A stretch of 64,000 nucleotides of DNA from Desulfovibrio aminophilus DSM 12254 (GTDB lineage: Bacteria > Desulfobacterota > Desulfovibrionia > Desulfovibrionales > Desulfovibrionaceae). The notes beneath the pieces were generated by a model, which saw only the letters and a program-made list of their open reading frames with translations, was not told where the DNA came from and made no database searches. Below are positions 49,385 to 58,278 of this stretch, piece after piece (within the stretch, counting starts at the first letter, position 1; each line of letters starts with the position of its first letter). Made by a program: the position numbers and the translations under genes. The DNA is taken from NCBI RefSeq assembly GCF_000422565.1, contig NZ_AUMA01000006.1, positions 1-64,000 of the forward strand. The letters are read 5' to 3'.

Positions 49385-49990
49385 ATGACACTGCGCGATC
49401 TCGTGCTTCGAAACCGTTCCGTGCGCCGCTTCCATCAGGACAGGCCCGTGGACCTGAATACCCTCGAGGAACTGACGGACTTGGCCCGGCACACGGCCTC
49501 GGCCGGGAACCTGCAACCCCTGCGCTACGTTCTTTGCGCCGCCCCGGCGATGAACGCGGCGGTTTTCGACTGCCTCGGCTGGGCCGCCTATCTCAAGGAC
49601 TGGCCCGGCCCGGAGGAGGGCGAGCGCCCGGCGGCCTATATCGTGGTCTGTCAGGATACGACCGTGGCCGCCACGGTGGACTGCGACCACGGCATCGCCT
49701 CCCAGACCATCCTTTTGGGCGCGGTGGAGAAGGGTCTTTCCGGTTGCATCCTGGCCTCGGTGAACCGCAAGAAGCTGGCCCGGATTCTGGATCTGCCGGA
49801 ATCCCTGACCATTCTTCTTGTTTTGGCCCTGGGCCAGGCCGCCGAGAACGTGATTCTGGAGGAAACCGCCCCGGGCGGAGACATCCGTTATTGGCGCGAC
49901 GCGGCGGGCACGCACCACGTACCCAAGCGAGGGCTTGGCGAAATCATCGCGCGCCGCTATGGTGGCGGGAAGAACACGGAGCACGCATGA
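49385..49990 (+). CDS. Nitroreductase-family flavoprotein
   Basis: A 201-residue FMN protein. The N-terminal RNRSVRRFHQDRPVDLNTLE is the usual FMN-phosphate-binding Arg-Ser-x-Arg region, with ARHTASAGNLQPLRYVL and the C-terminal half GIASQTILLGAVEKGLSGCI. Substrate cannot be inferred; members reduce nitro groups, quinones or flavins. ATG with CGGAGG upstream. It overlaps rsfS by four bases (ATGA), starting the nitroreductase-rsfS-gpmI-zinc ribbon run. Confidence 0.87.
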   Translation: MTLRDLVLRNRSVRRFHQDRPVDLNTLEELTDLARHTASAGNLQPLRYVLCAAPAMNAAVFDCLGWAAYLKDWPGPEEGERPAAYIVVCQDTTVAATVDCDHGIASQTILLGAVEKGLSGCILASVNRKKLARILDLPESLTILLVLALGQAAENVILEETAPGGDIRYWRDAAGTHHVPKRGLGEIIARRYGGGKNTEHA

Positions 49991-50388
49991 CGTCTGAAAG
50001 CAAGAAGCAGAAATTCAATGTCATCCCCGGTCCGGAGAAGGCCGCCCTGCTGGCCTTCTGGCTGAGCGAGAAACAGGCCCTCGACGTGCGCGCCCTGGAC
50101 GTGCGCGGGCTGTCCTCGGTGAGCGACGCCGTGCTCGTGGCCACTGCCAAGAACCTGCGCCACGGCAAGGCCCTGGCCGATCACGTGCTGGACCGCTGCG
50201 GCGAACACCGCTTCGAGTACCTCGGCATGGAGGGCTACCAGGCCGGGGAATGGGTTCTGCTGGACCTGAACGACGTGGTGGTCCACATCTTCCAGAACGA
50301 TCAGCGCCGCTTCTACAACATCGAGGGCATGTGGTCCGAGGCCCCGGAAATCGCCTTCGAGGGCGCGGACGGAGACGCGGACGAATGA
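49987..50388 (+). CDS. rsfS: Ribosomal silencing factor RsfS
   Basis: A 133-residue protein of the RsfS/Iojap family. The conserved core is LDVRALDVRGLSSVSDAVLV ... KNLRHGKALADHV, and WVLLDLNDVVVHIF. It binds L14 on the 50S subunit and blocks joining with 30S during starvation. The acidic C-terminal tail is extended. It is coupled to both neighbours by ATGA overlaps. Confidence 0.95.
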   Translation: MTSESKKQKFNVIPGPEKAALLAFWLSEKQALDVRALDVRGLSSVSDAVLVATAKNLRHGKALADHVLDRCGEHRFEYLGMEGYQAGEWVLLDLNDVVVHIFQNDQRRFYNIEGMWSEAPEIAFEGADGDADE

Positions 50389-51929
50389 GTCGCCTCACGC
50401 CCACGCTCCTGCTCATCCTGGACGGCTGGGGCCAGGCCCCGGCCGGGCCGGGCAACGCCGTGTCCCTGGCCCGTACGCCCAACCTGGACCGTCTTCTGGC
50501 CGAATACCCCTACGCCCCGCTGCGCTGCTCGGGCCGCGCCGTGGGCCTGCCCGAGGGCTTCATGGGCAACTCCGAGGTGGGGCACATGAACATCGGCGCG
50601 GGCCGCGTCGTCTACCAGGACATGACCCGCATCGACTTGGCCGTCGAGGACGGCTCGTTCTTCACCAATCCGGCCTTCACCGACCTCTGCGCGGCCGTGC
50701 GCGCTTCGGGAGGCCGCCTGCATCTCATGGGCCTGGTCTCGGACGGCGGGGTCCACAGCCATCAGAACCATATCTACGCCCTGCTGGAGGCGGCTCGGAA
50801 ACAGGGAGTGTCCCAGGTCTTCGTGCATGTCTTCCTGGACGGGCGCGACACCCCGCCGGACAGCGGGGTGAACTACGTCCGCGCGCTGGCCGAGCGGATG
50901 CGCGGGATCGGCGTCGGCCGCATCGCCACGCTCACCGGCCGTTATTACGCCATGGACCGCGACCGCCATTTCGAGCGCAACGAGCCCGCCTGGCGGGCCC
51001 TGGTGCTCGGCGAGGGCGAGGCGGTCGCTGATCCCGTGGAGGCCGTGCGCGCGGCCTATGCCCAGGGCCAGACCGACGAATTCGTGAAACCCCGCGTGGT
51101 GGTCGAGGACGGCGCGCCCGTGGGACGCATTCTCGACGGCGACGGGGTGTTCTTCTTCAACTTTCGGGCCGACCGCGCCCGCCAGATCGTCCGGGCCCTG
51201 TTCGAGGAAGATTTCCGGGAGTTCGAACGCCCGCTGTTCCCTCGCCTCGCGGGCCTGGCCACCATGACCCGTTACGAACAGTCCTTTCCCCTGCCGGTGG
51301 CCTTTCCGCCGCAGGATCTCGGGGATACCCTCGGGGAGACGCTCTCCCGCGCGGGTCTGCGCCAGCTGCGGATCGCCGAAACCGAGAAATACGCCCACGT
51401 GACCTATTTCCTGAACTGCGGCCGGGAGGAGCCTTTCCCGGGCGAGGACCGGGTGCTCATCCCTTCGCCTCGGGACGTGGCCACCTACGACCTGAAGCCC
51501 GGCATGAGCGCGGTCCAGGTCACGGACACCCTGCTGGAGAAATGGGGAACATACGACTTGGTCGTGTGCAACCTGGCCAACCTGGACATGGTCGGTCATA
51601 CCGGCGTCATCCCGGCGGTGATTGAGGCCTGCGAGGTGGTGGACGCCTGCGTGGGACGTCTGGCCGAGCGGGTTCTGGCCGACGGCGGCCGCCTGCTGCT
51701 TACGGCCGACCACGGCAACGCCGAGGAGATGATCGATAAGAACGGCGGTCCCCAGACTGCCCACAGCACCAACCCTGTGGCCCTGGTCCATGTGGAGCGG
51801 GGGGCGGAGAAGGCCCGGGTGCGCCCCGGCGTCCTCGGCGACATCGCCCCCACCATTCTGGATCTTTGGGGCCTGCCCAGGCCCGAGGCCATGAGCGGCG
51901 CGCCCCTGGTGACGCGAGGAGAATCGTGA
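50385..51929 (+). CDS. gpmI: 2,3-bisphosphoglycerate-independent phosphoglycerate mutase
   Basis: A 514-residue, two-domain manganese enzyme of glycolysis/gluconeogenesis. The phospho-Ser is in PEGFMGNSEVGHMNIGAGR, preceded by the metal site LLILDGWG. The inserted phosphotransferase domain has VHVFLDGRDTPP and NFRADRARQI; the C-terminal metal site is LTADHGNAEEM. Start overlaps the rsfS stop and its own stop overlaps the next ATG. Confidence 0.96.
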   Translation: MSRLTPTLLLILDGWGQAPAGPGNAVSLARTPNLDRLLAEYPYAPLRCSGRAVGLPEGFMGNSEVGHMNIGAGRVVYQDMTRIDLAVEDGSFFTNPAFTDLCAAVRASGGRLHLMGLVSDGGVHSHQNHIYALLEAARKQGVSQVFVHVFLDGRDTPPDSGVNYVRALAERMRGIGVGRIATLTGRYYAMDRDRHFERNEPAWRALVLGEGEAVADPVEAVRAAYAQGQTDEFVKPRVVVEDGAPVGRILDGDGVFFFNFRADRARQIVRALFEEDFREFERPLFPRLAGLATMTRYEQSFPLPVAFPPQDLGDTLGETLSRAGLRQLRIAETEKYAHVTYFLNCGREEPFPGEDRVLIPSPRDVATYDLKPGMSAVQVTDTLLEKWGTYDLVVCNLANLDMVGHTGVIPAVIEACEVVDACVGRLAERVLADGGRLLLTADHGNAEEMIDKNGGPQTAHSTNPVALVHVERGAEKARVRPGVLGDIAPTILDLWGLPRPEAMSGAPLVTRGES

Positions 51930-52168
51930 TGGAGTCCAAGAAACCGTTGACCCCCGTGAAGCCCACCGGCATGGAGGTCATCTATCTCTATCCCTGTCCG
52001 TTCTGCGAGCGCGAGGTGCCGCTCATCGCGCCCACCCGCCCGGCCATGGCTCAGTGCGACGCCTGCCGCAAGAACTTCCCCATCGTGCCGGTGGACGATC
52101 GGACCATTCGCTACTTCAAGATCATGCTCGCGGGGGGCAAGGCCAGCATTGATCCAGATTTTCTTTAA
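51929..52168 (+). CDS. Small double-CxxC zinc-ribbon protein
   Basis: A 79-residue protein with two knuckles, CPFCE (~24-28) and CDACRK (~48-53), spaced as in rubredoxin-like zinc ribbons. It contains no other motif. The start overlaps the gpmI stop by one base (TGATG), and CGAGGAGA upstream supports translation. It may bind nucleic acid or a protein partner; the operon gives no firm clue. Confidence 0.8.
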   Translation: MESKKPLTPVKPTGMEVIYLYPCPFCEREVPLIAPTRPAMAQCDACRKNFPIVPVDDRTIRYFKIMLAGGKASIDPDFL

Positions 52169-52250
52169 GTAAAACTTAAGATATCATCACAATATCTTGA
52201 TTTCATAAAATAAGGCGCCGCGCCCCCTTGAGGGCACGGCGTCGTGTCGT
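52165..52250 (+). other. AT-rich inverted-repeat region ending in a possible terminator
   Basis: A sudden AT-rich stretch holds TTAAGT-AAA-ACTTAA (52165-52179) and AAGATAT-N7-ATATCTT (52178-52198). It is followed by an imperfect GC hairpin (GGCGCCGCGCCC / GGGCACGGCGTC, 52214-52243) and then GTTTTCC, which may end the gpmI operon. No gene is present in this 178-bp gap. Confidence 0.5.
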
Positions 52251-52346
52251 TTTCCCCGATCCACGTCCAGCGCGTCTTTCAACCTGCCGCGATAATTCTA
52301 GAAAAATACCAAAGAGCATTGAGTATTTTGAAATGATTGACTTTAT

Positions 52347-53243
52347 TCATTTCGTTTGTTTGCCAGTTTGTTGCAGGGCGTTGCCCGCGATGATGCAGAC
52401 GAGTCCGGCCAGGGTCGAGGCCCGGATCGCCTCGCCGAGCAGGAAGTGGATGAAGACCAGGGAGAGGAAGGGCGAGAGGAAGATGAGGTTGGCCACCCGG
52501 GCCGTTCCCGATGGGGTGCGCGCGGCCAGACGCATGGCCGAGAGCCAGAGCACGAAGGTCAGGCCCATCTCGAACAGGCCCACGTAGGCCCCGGCCAGGA
52601 GCCCGGCCCAGCCCAGAGGCGGAAGGGCGGAGAAGGCCAGGGTCGCCGCCAGGATGCAGGGGAAGGCGGCCAGAAAGTTGAGCAGCAGGGCCGCCACCGG
52701 GTCCGCCTTGAGCCGGGTGTTGCCGATCCAGTACAGGGCCCAGAGCAGGGTGCTGCCCAGGGCCAGGGCCACGCCCTGGGGATTGCTGAAGCGCAGACCC
52801 GTCAGGTCGCCCCGGCAGGAGATGACCACCACCCCGGCGTAGCTGACGAGGATGGCGGCCAGATCCCGGGGGCGCAGGCGCTGGCCCAGCAGGGGCACGG
52901 CCAGTAGGCTCAGGGTCACGGCCCAGGTGTAGTTCAGGGGCTGGGCCTCCTGGGCGGGCAGAAGCGCGTAGGCCTGGAACAGGACCACGTAGTAGAGGAA
53001 CGGATTGAGCAGGCCCAGGCCGCAGCAGAGGAGCTTCTCGCGCCGGGACATGGCGCGCAACAGTCCCAGGCGGCCCCGGGCGGCCAGCACCGCCAGCAGG
53101 GCCAGAATGGAGACCGCGTCGGCCAGCAGCAGGAGCTGGAGCGGGTCGAGGGTGCGCAGGGCGATCTTGAAGGCGGTGGCCACCGTGCTCCAGACGAGCA
53201 CGGCGAGCCCGCCGCAGAGATACGCCCGGCGCTGGTCGTCCAT
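52347..53243 (-). CDS. EamA-family (drug/metabolite) transporter
   Basis: A 298-residue protein with about ten membrane helices in two EamA halves, the first ~6-145, the second ~150-290. WSTVATAFKIALRTLDPLQL and NYTWAVTLSLLAVPLL are typical DMT segments. Substrates range from amino acids to nucleotides and are not predictable. It starts ten bases after the LOG-family gene on the same strand, so the two are co-transcribed. Confidence 0.88.
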   Translation of the reverse strand: MDDQRRAYLCGGLAVLVWSTVATAFKIALRTLDPLQLLLLADAVSILALLAVLAARGRLGLLRAMSRREKLLCCGLGLLNPFLYYVVLFQAYALLPAQEAQPLNYTWAVTLSLLAVPLLGQRLRPRDLAAILVSYAGVVVISCRGDLTGLRFSNPQGVALALGSTLLWALYWIGNTRLKADPVAALLLNFLAAFPCILAATLAFSALPPLGWAGLLAGAYVGLFEMGLTFVLWLSAMRLAARTPSGTARVANLIFLSPFLSLVFIHFLLGEAIRASTLAGLVCIIAGNALQQTGKQTK

Positions 53244-53252
53244 GCTCCGGGC

Positions 53253-53909
53253 CTAGAGGATGACGCGTTTCTTGATGATGTTCACGGCCTCTTCCGGCGA
53301 ATCCGTGACCGTGAAGAGATCCAGGTCCGCCTCGTGGCAGAAGCCGTTGGATACCAGTTGGTTCCTGAACCAGTCCACCAGTCCGCTCCAGTAGTCCTTG
53401 CCCAGGAGCACGATGGGGAAGGGCTTGATGCGCTTGGTCTGGATGAGCACCAGGGCCTCGGAAAGCTCGTCCAGGGTGCCGTAACCCCCGGGCAGGGCGA
53501 TGTAGGCCAGGGCGTACTTCACGAAGATGAGCTTGCGGATGAAGAAGTACCTGAAGTCGCAGCGGATTTTCAGGTAGGGATTGTATTTCTGCTCCAGGGG
53601 TAGATGGATGTGCAGTCCGATGGACTCGCCGCCGGCGTTGTAGCAGCCCTTGTTGGCAGCTTCCATGAGCCCGGGGCCGCCGCCGGTGATGACCGAGAAG
53701 CCCGCCTCGGCCAGGAGCCGGGCCAGGGTTTCGGTCTGGCGGTAGAGCGGGGAGTCCGGAGTCGCCCGGGCAGAGCCGAACACGGACACGGCCGGTCCGA
53801 TGTCTGAAAGGCTTTCGAAGCCGTCCACGATCTCGGACATGATTTTGAACAGACGCCAGGATTCATGGATCGAGAGGTTGTCGATGACGTATTGTTTGGA
53901 CTGTTGCAT
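53253..53909 (-). CDS. LOG-family protein (Rossmann nucleotide-binding)
   Basis: A 218-residue member of the LOG/YgdH group. Motifs are VITGGGPGLMEAANKGCYNA and ALPGGYGTLDELSEAL, the PGGxGTxxE active site of cytokinin riboside monophosphate phosphoribohydrolases. In bacteria these proteins hydrolyse nucleoside monophosphates at the N-glycosidic bond. The start at 53909 has GAGGAG upstream; the longer frame to 54038 is not used. Confidence 0.9.
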   Translation of the reverse strand: MQQSKQYVIDNLSIHESWRLFKIMSEIVDGFESLSDIGPAVSVFGSARATPDSPLYRQTETLARLLAEAGFSVITGGGPGLMEAANKGCYNAGGESIGLHIHLPLEQKYNPYLKIRCDFRYFFIRKLIFVKYALAYIALPGGYGTLDELSEALVLIQTKRIKPFPIVLLGKDYWSGLVDWFRNQLVSNGFCHEADLDLFTVTDSPEEAVNIIKKRVIL

Positions 53910-54049
53910 GAAGGCTCCTCGGCGGTGTTGCTTGAAATCGCGATATGGGGCACTAGACCTTTTCGCGGGGCGTCGGCTCCGCTCCGGTCTTGTACACGGA
54001 TTCCCGGCCGCCGGGAAGGGCGGCCCACAGGCCATCACGGGAGAACACG

Positions 54050-55660
54050 ATGAAGATCACCTTCCTGGGCGCGGCCCAGACCGTCACCGGTTCCTGCTAC
54101 ATCCTGGAGAACGGCCAGAACCGCTTCAGCATCGACTGCGGCATGCACCAGGGCAACGCCGAGATCGAGAAACGCAACCTGGACATGGCGCCCTATCGGC
54201 CCAAGGATCTGGACTTCGTCCTGGTGACCCACGCGCACATCGACCACACGGGCCTGCTGCCCCGGCTGGTGGCCCAGGGCTTCAAAGGACCCATCTACGC
54301 CACCCCGCCGACCCTGGACCTCATGCGCATCATGCTCCTGGATTCCGCGCACATCCAGGAGATGGAGGCCGAGTGGCGCTCCCGCAAGCGTCTGCGCCAC
54401 GGCCAAGCCACCGAGGCGGCTCTGTACACCATGGCCGACGCCGAGGCCTGCCTGCCGCTGCTCAAGCCCGTGGAATACGACACGACCTTCGAGCCCGGCC
54501 CGGGGGTGCGCGTGACCTACCGCGACGCGGGCCACATCCTGGGCTCCGCGCTCATTGAGTTGGAGTATGCCGAGAAGGAGGGCGCGACCAAGTTGGTCTT
54601 CTCCGGCGATCTGGGACGGCCCGACCAGCTCCTCGTCTCCGACCCGAGCCAGGTGGATACCACGGACTACCTCTTTCTGGAGTCCACCTATGGCGACCGC
54701 GACCACAAGGACGACCGCAACTCCCTGGACGAACTGGCCGAGGCCGTGGCCTACGCCTACAAGAACGGCGAGAAGGTCATCATTCCCGCCTTCGCCGTGG
54801 AGCGCTCACAGCAGCTCATCTACGCCTTATCCCTGCTGCGGGAGCAGAACCGTCTGCCCGCGGACATGCCGGTGTACCTGGACAGCCCACTGGCGATCCA
54901 GGCCACCGAGATATTCAAGAAGCATCCGGAGTACTTCGACCTGGAGACCCGCGAACGCATCGCCGCGGGCAAGAATCCCCTGGACCTGCCCAACCTGCGC
55001 CTCACCCAGAACACCGAGCAGTCCCGGGCCATCAACACGAGCAAGGGCCCGGCCGTGGTCATCTCGGCCAGCGGCATGGCCAACGCCGGGCGCATCAAGC
55101 ACCATCTGCGCCACAACCTCTGGCGCAAGGGCGCCAGCGTGGTCTTCGTGGGCTTCCAGGCCGTGGGAACGCCAGGCCGCAAGATCGTCAACGGAGCCAA
55201 GAAGATCACCATCCTCGGTGAAGAGGTGGCCGTGGCCGCCAAAATATTCACCATCAACGGATTTTCCGGCCACGCCGGGCAGTCCGAGCTGATGGCCTGG
55301 CTGCGGCGCTTCAAGGACCACAACCATCTGCGCGTGATCCTGACCCACGGTGAGCCCCGTTCCCAGGAACGGCTGGCCGAGCTGGTGCGCCAGGAACTGG
55401 GCGTGGAGGCCCACATCGCGGCCTACCGCGAGGAATTGACCCTTGAGCCCGGGCTGGCCATGCGGCCTGTGGTGGACGTGGAGAAGGCCGCGCCGCGCAT
55501 CGACTGGGAGTTCCTCATCCAGGACAGCGAACGGCTCTATGCCGAGTTCCGCAAGCGTGTGGAGCAGGCTCGGCAGCGTTCCTGGGCGGACCAGACCGAA
55601 CTGCGCGACCGGGTCATGGACGTAAACCGCCGGATGGTGGAACTCATCTCCGAGATGTAG
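54050..55660 (+). CDS. Metallo-beta-lactamase/beta-CASP ribonuclease-like protein
   Basis: A 536-residue enzyme. The zinc motif is VTHAHIDHTGLLPRL with LGAAQTVTGSCY before it, the later ligands are in YRDAGHILGSALIEL and FSGDLGRPDQLL, and the beta-CASP region has YLDSPLAIQATEIF and VVISASGMANAGRIKHHL with RMMBL-type HAGQSELMAWL at the end. These enzymes cut or trim RNA (CPSF73-like). AcGGGAGA precedes the ATG. rsmD follows directly, with its start right after this stop. Confidence 0.9.
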   Translation: MKITFLGAAQTVTGSCYILENGQNRFSIDCGMHQGNAEIEKRNLDMAPYRPKDLDFVLVTHAHIDHTGLLPRLVAQGFKGPIYATPPTLDLMRIMLLDSAHIQEMEAEWRSRKRLRHGQATEAALYTMADAEACLPLLKPVEYDTTFEPGPGVRVTYRDAGHILGSALIELEYAEKEGATKLVFSGDLGRPDQLLVSDPSQVDTTDYLFLESTYGDRDHKDDRNSLDELAEAVAYAYKNGEKVIIPAFAVERSQQLIYALSLLREQNRLPADMPVYLDSPLAIQATEIFKKHPEYFDLETRERIAAGKNPLDLPNLRLTQNTEQSRAINTSKGPAVVISASGMANAGRIKHHLRHNLWRKGASVVFVGFQAVGTPGRKIVNGAKKITILGEEVAVAAKIFTINGFSGHAGQSELMAWLRRFKDHNHLRVILTHGEPRSQERLAELVRQELGVEAHIAAYREELTLEPGLAMRPVVDVEKAAPRIDWEFLIQDSERLYAEFRKRVEQARQRSWADQTELRDRVMDVNRRMVELISEM

Positions 55661-56218
55661 ATGCGGATCATCGCGGGAACTTACGGTGGCCGGAGCATCA
55701 AGACCGGCGAGGGCCCGGGCTACCGCCCCGCCACCGGCAAGGTGCGCGGAGCCGTGTTCTCCATGCTTGAGGCCCGGGGTTTGGTGTGGGGCGGCCTGCG
55801 CGCGCTGGACGTCTTCGCCGGAAGCGGCAGCCTCGGCATCGAGGCCTTGAGCCGGGGCGCGGACTTGGCTTGGTTCCTGGAGAAGGACGCCCGGGCGGCC
55901 GCGCTCATCGCCGACAACCTCAAGGCGCTCGGCGTCCAGCCAGGACGCTTCCGGGTTCTGCGCAAGGACGCCCTCTCCGTGCTTTCGCGGCCGCCGGAGC
56001 GGCCCTTCGGCCTGGCCTTCGTGGACCCGCCATATGGGCAAGGACTGCTGGCTCCGGCGCTTGACAACTTGGCGCGAAAGCAGTGGATGGAAGAAGGCGG
56101 CCTTGTTCTGGCCGAATCCGAGGCCGCTCTGCCGCCCCTTCGGCCCGAGGGCCTGGAACTTCTCACCGACCGGCTCTACGGTCAGACCAGGATCACCTTA
56201 TGGAGCATAAAGCGCTGA
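55661..56218 (+). CDS. rsmD: 16S rRNA (guanine966-N2)-methyltransferase RsmD
   Basis: A 185-residue SAM methyltransferase. RIIAGTYGGRSIKTGEGPGY at the N-terminus, SAM motif DVFAGSGSLGIEALSRGAD, and the catalytic tetrapeptide in AFVDPPYGQG. It modifies G966 on assembled 30S intermediates. Its ATG follows the previous stop with no gap, and its end overlaps the coaD start by 19 bases, a conserved rsmD-coaD pairing. Confidence 0.95.
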   Translation: MRIIAGTYGGRSIKTGEGPGYRPATGKVRGAVFSMLEARGLVWGGLRALDVFAGSGSLGIEALSRGADLAWFLEKDARAAALIADNLKALGVQPGRFRVLRKDALSVLSRPPERPFGLAFVDPPYGQGLLAPALDNLARKQWMEEGGLVLAESEAALPPLRPEGLELLTDRLYGQTRITLWSIKR

Positions 56219-56718
56219 ATCCCCGCCTGGCGGTCTACCCGGGCACCTTCGACCCGCTGACCAAGGGGCATCTGTCCATCACCAGCCGTGGGCTGATGAT
56301 TTTCGACCGGGTCATCCTGGCCGTGGCCAAGAGCACCCCCAAGAAAACGCTCTTCACCGTGGAGGAGCGCGTGGAGCTGGCCCGGGAGGTTTTCCGGGAA
56401 CAGCCCAACGTGCTGGTGGAGTCCTTCGACGGCCTGCTCATCGACTACGTGACCCGGCGGGGTGCCGGGGCCGTGCTGCGCGGGCTGCGCGCCGTCTCGG
56501 ACTTCGAGTACGAGTTCCAGATGGCGCTCATGAACCGCCGCCTGGCCCGGGATATCCAGACCGTGTTTTTGATGACCGACTACAAGTGGATGTACCTCTC
56601 CTCGACCATCGTCAAGGAAGTGGCCTGCCACGGCGGGAACGTGAAGGGCCTCGTGCCCGACGAGGTCGTCAGCCCGCTCTATGCCCGTTGCGTGGCCCGG
56701 GCCCGCGAGGGGGCCTGA
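56200..56718 (+). CDS. coaD: Phosphopantetheine adenylyltransferase
   Basis: A 172-residue nucleotidyltransferase, the fourth step of coenzyme A synthesis. The N-terminal AVYPGTFDPLTKGHLSITSR carries the T/HxGH motif (TKGH), followed by VESFDGLLIDYV, RGLRAVSDFEYEFQMALMNR and YLSSTIVKEVACHGGNV. The ATG at 56200 is inside rsmD with AGGA upstream. Length and motifs are standard. Confidence 0.96.
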   Translation: MEHKALNPRLAVYPGTFDPLTKGHLSITSRGLMIFDRVILAVAKSTPKKTLFTVEERVELAREVFREQPNVLVESFDGLLIDYVTRRGAGAVLRGLRAVSDFEYEFQMALMNRRLARDIQTVFLMTDYKWMYLSSTIVKEVACHGGNVKGLVPDEVVSPLYARCVARAREGA

Positions 56719-56725
56719 CGCGCGC

Positions 56726-57640
56726 ATGGAACGCGTGCGCGTCCTCTGCCTGGCCGGGCCCACGGGCACGGGCAAGACCGGGGCGGCCCTGGCCGCGGCC
56801 AGGGAGATTCCGGCCGTGGTGGTCAATTTCGACTCCCGCCAGGTCTACGCCGATCTGCCCATCGTCACGGCCCAGCCCGACGCCGAGGAGCGGGCCGTCT
56901 GTCCACACCGGCTGTATGGCTTTTTACCCACGGCCGAAAGCCTTACCGCCGCCGCCTTCGCCGAGCTGGCCCGCCGGGAGGTCCGGGAGGCGGCCGGAGC
57001 CGGGCGGCTGCCCATTCTGGTGGGCGGCACGGGGCTCTACCTGCGGGCCATCCTGCATGGCTTGGCCCCCATTCCGCCCATCCCCGCCGAGGTCCGCGAG
57101 GCCGTTCTTGCGCGGCTGCGTGGCGAGGGGGCGCCGACCCTGCACGCGGAACTGACGCGCCTGGACCCGGAGTACGCGGCGCGCATCCATCCCAACGACA
57201 GCCAACGCAACGCCCGGGCCCTGGAGGTCTTCCTGGCCACGGGAAAGACCCTGACATGGTGGCACCACGAGGGCTCCGAGGCCGCCCCATTCCAGCCGTT
57301 GCTCCTGGGCCTGGGCACGGACGTGGCCGCGTTGGAACCGTTGTTGGCCGCGCGGGTGCGGGCCATGCTGGCGGCCGGGGCACTGGAGGAGGTGCGCCAA
57401 GCCTTTGAGCGCTGCCCGGACCCCGAAGCCTCGGGCTTCAGCGGTATCGGCTGCCCCGAACTGTTGGCCCATCTTCGGGGAGAATGCGGCCTGGATGAGG
57501 CCGTGGCGCGTTGGATCAAAAACACACGGGCCTACGCCAAGCGCCAATTCACCTGGTTTCGGGCCGTGCCCGGCCTGCGCTGGCTGACTCCCGGTGATGA
57601 CGAGGCAGTGCTTCGCGCCGCCTTGGAGTGGTTGAATTAG
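56726..57640 (+). CDS. miaA: tRNA dimethylallyltransferase MiaA
   Basis: A 304-residue enzyme that isopentenylates A37 of UNN-decoding tRNAs. The P-loop is AGPTGTGKTGAALA, then FDSRQVYADLPI, the DMAPP/tRNA site LVGGTGLYLRAI and IHPNDSQRNARALEV. The C-terminal AYAKRQFTWFRA is conserved. It follows coaD by seven bases and shares a TTAG overlap of stops with the convergent SixA-like gene. Confidence 0.94.
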   Translation: MERVRVLCLAGPTGTGKTGAALAAAREIPAVVVNFDSRQVYADLPIVTAQPDAEERAVCPHRLYGFLPTAESLTAAAFAELARREVREAAGAGRLPILVGGTGLYLRAILHGLAPIPPIPAEVREAVLARLRGEGAPTLHAELTRLDPEYAARIHPNDSQRNARALEVFLATGKTLTWWHHEGSEAAPFQPLLLGLGTDVAALEPLLAARVRAMLAAGALEEVRQAFERCPDPEASGFSGIGCPELLAHLRGECGLDEAVARWIKNTRAYAKRQFTWFRAVPGLRWLTPGDDEAVLRAALEWLN

Positions 57641-58137
57641 ACGGCGGTTCCGGCCAGGAGCTGCAGATGCTGGGGCTTGAGCAGCCAAAGCAGATTGCCG
57701 TTGCGCGCCGCCAGGTGCGGGACGTCGATGCAGAGCAGGCCGCCGTTCTCCAACCCCAGGGCGATGGGCTCGGGGTAGGGGGAGAGGAGTTGCGAGGCCA
57801 TGAGCGCCAGGTTGGGCAGATGTCCGGCCACGAAGAGTGCGCCCAGCTTGTCGAACTGGCGCAGGAACTCCAGGCCGGCTTCGGCCGGGGCCGAAGGCTT
57901 GAGGGCCTCGGAGCGGGCGATGCGCCGGGAATCGAAGCCCGTGGCCTTGGCCACGATCTCGGCGGTCTGGGTGGCCCGGAGCTTGTTGCTGGCGGCCATG
58001 GCCTCGGGCCGCACGCCGAGCAGCCGCATGGCTCGCGCGCTCTTTTCGACTTGGCCCCGGCCCACAGGGCTGAGCGGCTGTTCGGGATTGATCTGGCGGG
58101 GCAGACAGGCGCCGTGTTGCATGAAATAGATGAGCAT
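57637..58137 (-). CDS. SixA-like histidine phosphatase
   Basis: A 166-residue histidine-phosphatase-superfamily protein. The N-terminal catalytic motif reads IYFMQHGAC, with His8 retained but the usual preceding Arg replaced by Gln. Other family parts are present: LSPVGRGQVEKSARAMR, SNKLRATQTAEIVAKA, and VAGHLPNLALMAS with the second His. SixA removes phosphate from phosphohistidine in HPt domains; a lone HPt protein is encoded at 45478. The start at 58137 has GGAGGG upstream. Confidence 0.85.
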   Translation of the reverse strand: MLIYFMQHGACLPRQINPEQPLSPVGRGQVEKSARAMRLLGVRPEAMAASNKLRATQTAEIVAKATGFDSRRIARSEALKPSAPAEAGLEFLRQFDKLGALFVAGHLPNLALMASQLLSPYPEPIALGLENGGLLCIDVPHLAARNGNLLWLLKPQHLQLLAGTAV

Positions 58138-58278
58138 GGGCCCTCCGCTGGCCTGCATCGACGTTTTTCCACAGGCTAGCACGCCCCGGGACCGCGCCGC
58201 AAGGTCGTGGCCTTGCGCTCCGGCCCCCGCCAGGGTACACCGTGAAACGGCGTCATCCGTCGTACACGAGGCGAAAAC

